From the NCBI GenBank assembly GCA_009692585.1, contig SHYX01000018.1, forward strand, positions 1 to 64,000: DNA of 64,000 nt, read 5' to 3'. Positions 60,570 to 64,000 of this stretch are shown here, in pieces. Under the pieces are notes generated by a model, which was not told the DNA's origin, did no database searches, and saw only the letters and a program-made list of their open reading frames with translations. The stretch's first letter is position 1. Each line of letters starts with the position of its first letter. This DNA comes from Myxococcales bacterium. GTDB taxonomy: Bacteria > Myxococcota > UBA796 > SXON01. The position numbers were made by a program, and so were the translations under genes.

Positions 60570-63022
60570 CAGCGGCTCCGACGGGTGCGAAGGGCGAAGG
60601 CTACCAGACCGAGGCCCAGCAGGGGAACGGCGGCGCCACAGCCGCCGTAGAGTCCGCCGGTGCGCGGGCCGACCAGTCCGGGGTCATCCCCGGCGTCGAC
60701 GTCGTCGCTGGCGTCCAGCGGATCCGTTCCGGCTTCCACTTCGGCACCGTCACCGACCCCACCGCCGTCGGTATCGGGGTTCTCGGGGTCGGTGCCGAGG
60801 AGGCCCTCCTCGGTGTCGGTCAGCCCATCGCCGTCGGAGTCGAGCAGGATGTCATCCGCCGGATCGAGGGGGTCCGTCCCATCCACGAGGACCTCGGCGC
60901 CGTCGTTGGCACCTCCCCCGTCGGTGTCCGCCTGAAGTGGCGAGGTGCCCCGTCCCGCCTCATCTCCGTCCGAGAGCCCGTCGCCGTCGCTGTCGGCGTT
61001 GGTGGGGTCGGTGCTCCAGGTGGTCCGCTCTTCGTAGTCCTCCAGGCCATCTTTGTCGGTGTCGATGCCGTCGTCGGCCAGACCGTTGCAGTCGTTGTCG
61101 ACCTCGTCGGGAAGCTCGGGCGCACCGGTGTAGGTGCTCGGATCGGTGTCGTCGCAGTCGTCGCCGACGGTGGCACCGTCCTCGGGGAGCTCGCATGCGA
61201 GGAGCAAGACGTCCGCATCCCCGTGGTCGTCGCCGTCAGCGTCGGCGTACCACGTGAGGGCGTCCAGGGCGTCTTCGTCGGAGCTGCCGTCGCAGTCGTT
61301 GTCGATCCCGTCGCACACCTCGTCGGCGTCGGGGTTGATGGCGGGGTTGCCGTCGACGCAGTCGCCGTCGAGCGCGCTACGTCCCCCCTGGGGGTCACAG
61401 TCGTAGACCACGTCGGCGGCCGAGCCCCACCCGTCGGCGTCGGCGTCGAGGTACCAGGCGTCGGCGTCGCTCGCGGCGTCGTCGGGCACGTCGTCGCAGT
61501 CCTGGTCGACGTCGTCGCACACCTCGGTTGCGCTCGGGCTGACCGACGCGTCGTCGTCATCGCAGTCCTGGTCGTTGAGCACGTGGGTGGCGGGCACCTC
61601 GCAGTCGGTCGTGGGTGCAGCCGCATCGCCGTACCTGTCGCCGTCGAGGTCGGCCCAGGACGTGATGGCGTCGGTGGCGGACTCGTCCGTCGCACCGTCG
61701 CAGTCCTGGTCCACGCCGTCGCAGGTCTCGGTCCCGGACGGGCTCACCGTGTCGTCGGCATCGTCACAGTCGGTGGCGTCGGCCACGTAGCCGGTGGGCT
61801 CGGTGCAGGAAAGCGTGCTCGAGGCGCTGTCGCCGTAGCCGTCCCCGTCGTCGTCGAGGTACCAGGTGTCGCGATCGACGGCGTCTTCATCGGCGGTGCC
61901 GTCGCAGTCTTCGTCGTCCCCGTTGCAGACCTCGATACCGGCGGGATTGTCGTCGGCGTCGCTGTCGTCGCAATCGCTCGAGACGGCCGCCGTGTAGCTG
62001 CGCACGGCGATGCAGAGGCATACGGAAGTGGTGGTCCCGTATCCGTCGGCGTCGCCGTCGTAGTAGAACGTGGTGCAGCCAACGCTGTCCAGATCGTTGG
62101 TGGAGCCGTCGCAGTTGTCGTCTTCGGCGGTGCTGCAATCCTCGGTCTGACCGGGGCTGATCGCCGCGTCGGCGTCGTCGCAGTCGGTGGTCGAGGTCGA
62201 GCCGGCCACGTAGCCATCCCCGTCGGCGTCGGTGTCGCAGGCGTCGCCGACATCGTCCCCATCGAGGTCGTCTTGGGAGACGTTGCTGACCGAGGGGCAG
62301 TTGTCTTCGTAATCGGCCACGGTGTCGCTGTCGGCGTCCGGCAGGGTGACGAGGACGTCGTCGAAGTAACAGCCGCCGTTGGTGGAGCCGTTGTTGTAGC
62401 AGTAGAGGCCGACCTCGCCGGTGGTCAGCGTGGTGCTGGTCGTGTCGATCAGGTGCTCGGAGGTGGCGAAGACGCCGTTGCGGTTGTTGTCGACGTACAC
62501 GTCGATGTCGCTGCCGCTGGCGACGATCTCGACGTCGATCGTGTAAAACCGCGTCAGATTGGTGGTGCTGCTGGCGACCAGCGTCGCGCTGCCACCGACC
62601 ACGCTGTACAGCCGGGTACCCGAGCCACCGGAGGACGTGCCGCCGGTGCCCACACTGGGATAGTCGCTGCCACCTGGGAACAGCAGCAGGTAGAAATTGC
62701 TGTTGTCCTGGAAGCGGAAGACCAGGCCGATGGTGTCGTCGTCCCCCTGGTACAGCGTCGCCGCGAAGGTGAAGTCGTCCCAACTGTCGCCGGTGTAGAC
62801 AAGGTGGTTGTTGATGGCCCCGCCGCCGCCCCAGGTGCCGCCGGTGTCGTCGGTTCTTGCCCAGACGCCGCCGTAATATTGGGTTGACCAGGTGTCGGTG
62901 CTGTAGCTCGACACCCATGCGGTGGTACCGGAGAACGAACTCGTGGTGTAGGCGTCGAAGTCCTCGTCCAGCGCGGTGATGTCGGCAGCGAGCGCGAGAT
63001 GGGCCAGGAGGAGGAGGGTCAC
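60569..63022 (-). CDS. MopE-repeat MYXO-CTERM-like protein with concanavalin-like N-terminal domain
   Basis: An 817-residue protein from GTG 63022. A signal (TLLLLAHLALAAD) is followed by a jelly-roll domain (about 17-220: VSSYSTDTWSTQYYGGVWA, IGLVFRFQDNSNFYLLLF, GEVGLYCYNNGS). Then come thrombospondin type-3-like loops (VADYEDNCPS, DDLDGDDVGDACD), about six MopE-type repeats, and further type-3 units (DTEEGLLGTDPENPDTDGGG). The C-terminus GGLYGGCGAAVPLLGLGLVA, then RTRRSR, is a MYXO-CTERM-like sorting tail, probably lipid-anchored after processing. It lies directly upstream of the OmpA gene and overlaps it by one base. Glycan and calcium binding is inferred. Confidence 0.87.
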   Translation of the reverse strand: MTLLLLAHLALAADITALDEDFDAYTTSSFSGTTAWVSSYSTDTWSTQYYGGVWARTDDTGGTWGGGGAINNHLVYTGDSWDDFTFAATLYQGDDDTIGLVFRFQDNSNFYLLLFPGGSDYPSVGTGGTSSGGSGTRLYSVVGGSATLVASSTTNLTRFYTIDVEIVASGSDIDVYVDNNRNGVFATSEHLIDTTSTTLTTGEVGLYCYNNGSTNGGCYFDDVLVTLPDADSDTVADYEDNCPSVSNVSQDDLDGDDVGDACDTDADGDGYVAGSTSTTDCDDADAAISPGQTEDCSTAEDDNCDGSTNDLDSVGCTTFYYDGDADGYGTTTSVCLCIAVRSYTAAVSSDCDDSDADDNPAGIEVCNGDDEDCDGTADEDAVDRDTWYLDDDGDGYGDSASSTLSCTEPTGYVADATDCDDADDTVSPSGTETCDGVDQDCDGATDESATDAITSWADLDGDRYGDAAAPTTDCEVPATHVLNDQDCDDDDASVSPSATEVCDDVDQDCDDVPDDAASDADAWYLDADADGWGSAADVVYDCDPQGGRSALDGDCVDGNPAINPDADEVCDGIDNDCDGSSDEDALDALTWYADADGDDHGDADVLLLACELPEDGATVGDDCDDTDPSTYTGAPELPDEVDNDCNGLADDGIDTDKDGLEDYEERTTWSTDPTNADSDGDGLSDGDEAGRGTSPLQADTDGGGANDGAEVLVDGTDPLDPADDILLDSDGDGLTDTEEGLLGTDPENPDTDGGGVGDGAEVEAGTDPLDASDDVDAGDDPGLVGPRTGGLYGGCGAAVPLLGLGLVAFALRTRRSR

Positions 63023-63041
63023 CGGCCTGCTGTAACGTGGG

Positions 63042-63337
63042 TCATGGGTTCTCCGTGAGCGTGAGGTTGCGATCGGCAGAGAGCTCGGTCCCGCAGGTGT
63101 CGTTCAGCGTGGCGCGCAAGGTAGCGTCGACGTCGCCGATCGGTTCCCACGCGGCGGCGGTGCCGACCACCTGGTCGCCGAGGAACTCCAAGGTGCCGTC
63201 GACGGAGGGCGATCCCGCTTGAAACACCTCAATCACCAGCTCACCCGACACGGTGCGCGGCAGGCCCGGTCCTTTGGACTTGCTGCGGCAAACCTGCAGG
63301 CGCAGATGATCGCGATGCGCCGCGTGGGCGGCGGCTA
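63042..63337 (-). pseudogene. Remnant of an exported protein, broken frames
   Basis: The last part (63042 to about 63270, minus strand) reads plausibly: GPGLPRTVSGELVIEVFQAG, GTLEFLGDQVVGTAAAWEPI, TLNDTCGTELSADRNLTLTE, ending in a stop at 63042. Upstream the coding sense moves to another frame: TCAAFDLCGQPTAAEQQAKL then RRIGAMLRRLAE ends in TAG at 63335. A frameshift between the two frames would join them into one protein. It may be a decayed gene, or there may be an error in the sequence. No family is recognised. Confidence 0.4.
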
Positions 63338-63477
63338 CTCGGCCAGCCGCCGCAACATCGCTCCGATCCGGCGGAGCTTCGCCTGCTGCTCGGCCGCCGT
63401 CGGCTGCCCGCAGAGATCGAACGCGGCGCAGGTTTCCGCTGCCGAGCCGCGAGCAGTCCTGAAGTGATTCTTGCTGA

Positions 63478-63807
63478 CGGCCGCCGACCCGCCGCCTGGT
63501 CATCTCGGTCGACGGCAGTGTCGGTGGCGCCGAGGTCAAAGCGAGCACCCTCGCCAACCCCGCCGTGGAGAGCTGCGTGTTGCAGGAGCTGCGCCGGCTG
63601 GCGTTCCCCGCCGGTCGCGGCGGTGGCAACCTGGTCGTCAGCTACCCGTTCCTCTTCACGCCTGGGGAGGCCAGGACCGCCAGCGACGGTGTCCCGGCCG
63701 GTCCCACGGCGCCGCCGGTCCGCGACGACGTGCGGGTCGACGCGGGTCGACGCGGGTCGACGCCACGGTGCCCAGGCTACCCGGTTAGCTTCCCGCGCGG
63801 AGCCACC
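63478..63807 (+). pseudogene. Fragment of an AgmX/PglI C-terminal domain
   Basis: The frame after a TGA at 63475-63477 reads LVISVDGSVGGAEVKASTLA, then VESCVLQELRRLAFPAGRGG and GNLVVSYPFLFTPGE. This is the core of the C-terminal domain of AgmX/PglI-type motility and cell-envelope proteins. The first 40 residues of that domain (with its conserved Cys-Tyr) are missing upstream, and no start codon is near. After FTPGE comes a tail that passes a triplicated 10-bp repeat. It is best read as a truncated gene, perhaps the remains of an envelope-protein gene. Confidence 0.6.
63732..63761. repeat. Three tandem copies of a 10-bp unit
   Basis: GCGGGTCGAC is repeated exactly three times (63732-63741, 63742-63751, 63752-63761). 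The period is not a multiple of three, so changing copy number would shift the frame of the AgmX-type fragment. Confidence 0.9.
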
Positions 63808-64000
63808 ATGCCGACCGAGATGGAGACCCTGATCGAGCGCATCGCCGAGCGCGTGCGGGCCGAGATGTCGGCGGCGGCGACGATGAAGCAGGTGGCACCG
63901 CTTCCCGAGGTCCGTGGCACCTGGCAGGATCAGTCGGCGCTCGACAAACACCTTGGCGGTGCCGATCGCATCGGCACCGACGGCACCAACCCCGAAGTCA
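63808..64000 (+). CDS. Start of a protein of unknown function, cut by the window edge
   Basis: ATG 63808 opens MPTEMETLIERIAERVRAEM, continuing with a charged helical run (SAAATMKQVAPLPEV) and RGTWQDQSALDKHLGG to the end of the window without a stop. It is in the same frame as the AgmX-type fragment before it, so it may also be a continuation. No family is recognised. Confidence 0.4.
   Translation, partial: MPTEMETLIERIAERVRAEMSAAATMKQVAPLPEVRGTWQDQSALDKHLGGADRIGTDGTNPEV

Overview
The window looks like part of a chromosome from a Myxococcota (deltaproteobacterial-type) bacterium. GC is very high, GTG starts are common, and genes often overlap by four bases (GTGA). Several gene families point the same way: MopE-type metal-binding repeat proteins, MYXO-CTERM-like C-terminal tails (Cys motif, hydrophobic helix, Arg cluster), eukaryote-like Ser/Thr kinases (one with the myxobacterial HCD loop), an sigma54 NtrC-type regulator, FG-GAP proteins, and a fragment of an AgmX/PglI C-terminal domain. 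No rRNA or CRISPR array is visible. The taxonomic call is inference.

Layout. 1-1945 is probably the right end of an integrated element. It carries an AlbA_2/ATP-binding protein gene interrupted by an in-frame TGA and ends at a 49-bp 3' fragment of an initiator tRNA gene (1946-1994), followed by a hairpin. 2111-4579 holds a damaged ABC exporter in which the permease and ATPase appear joined by a deletion. 4827-11347 has an M23 peptidase and an operon of O-antigen-ligase-like protein, unknown membrane-anchored protein and 5-oxoprolinase. 11378-18507 has a surface beta-helix/MopE protein, a 34-aa lipoprotein with a strong terminator, a diheme cytochrome-like protein, a missed 47-aa ORF, a polytopic membrane protein, a MYXO-CTERM protein and a YkgJ protein. 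18556-25080 has a nitrilase-family amidase, an aldehyde dehydrogenase, a 13-repeat MopE/C-type-lectin lipoprotein and an MFS transporter.

25384-32317 has SbcC-SbcD, a PilZ-like protein, a metallophosphoesterase and a thioesterase. 32433-39968 has an FG-GAP protein, a sigma54 activator, and a run TlpA / DUF6029-like barrel / tandem glycan-binding-like protein / vWA lipoprotein / Nudix. 39950-44357 has FxsA, MazG, a lipoprotein, a kinase with a degenerate cyclase-like tail, and an exonuclease fused to a WYL-like domain. 44354-50489 has a PHP-domain lipoprotein divergent from a porin, and a second kinase. 50677-58538 looks like an exopolysaccharide/surface module: Alg13/Alg14-like glycosyltransferase halves, a MopE/fibrinogen-like lipoprotein, a flippase and a GH5-like lipoprotein. 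58570-63022 has a glutathione peroxidase lipoprotein, an OmpA protein and another MopE/MYXO-CTERM protein. 63042-64000 is a mosaic of broken frames.

How it fits together. A large share of the genes make envelope-attached or secreted products. The four MopE-like proteins share calcium-binding-type repeats but carry different ends (beta-helix, C-type lectin, fibrinogen-like, concanavalin-like), which suggests a family of surface adhesins with swapped recognition domains. The most notable observations are the tRNA-fMet remnant with its interrupted cargo gene, the fused ABC exporter deletion, the MopE adhesin set, the exonuclease-WYL and kinase-cyclase fusions, and the broken AgmX-type end.
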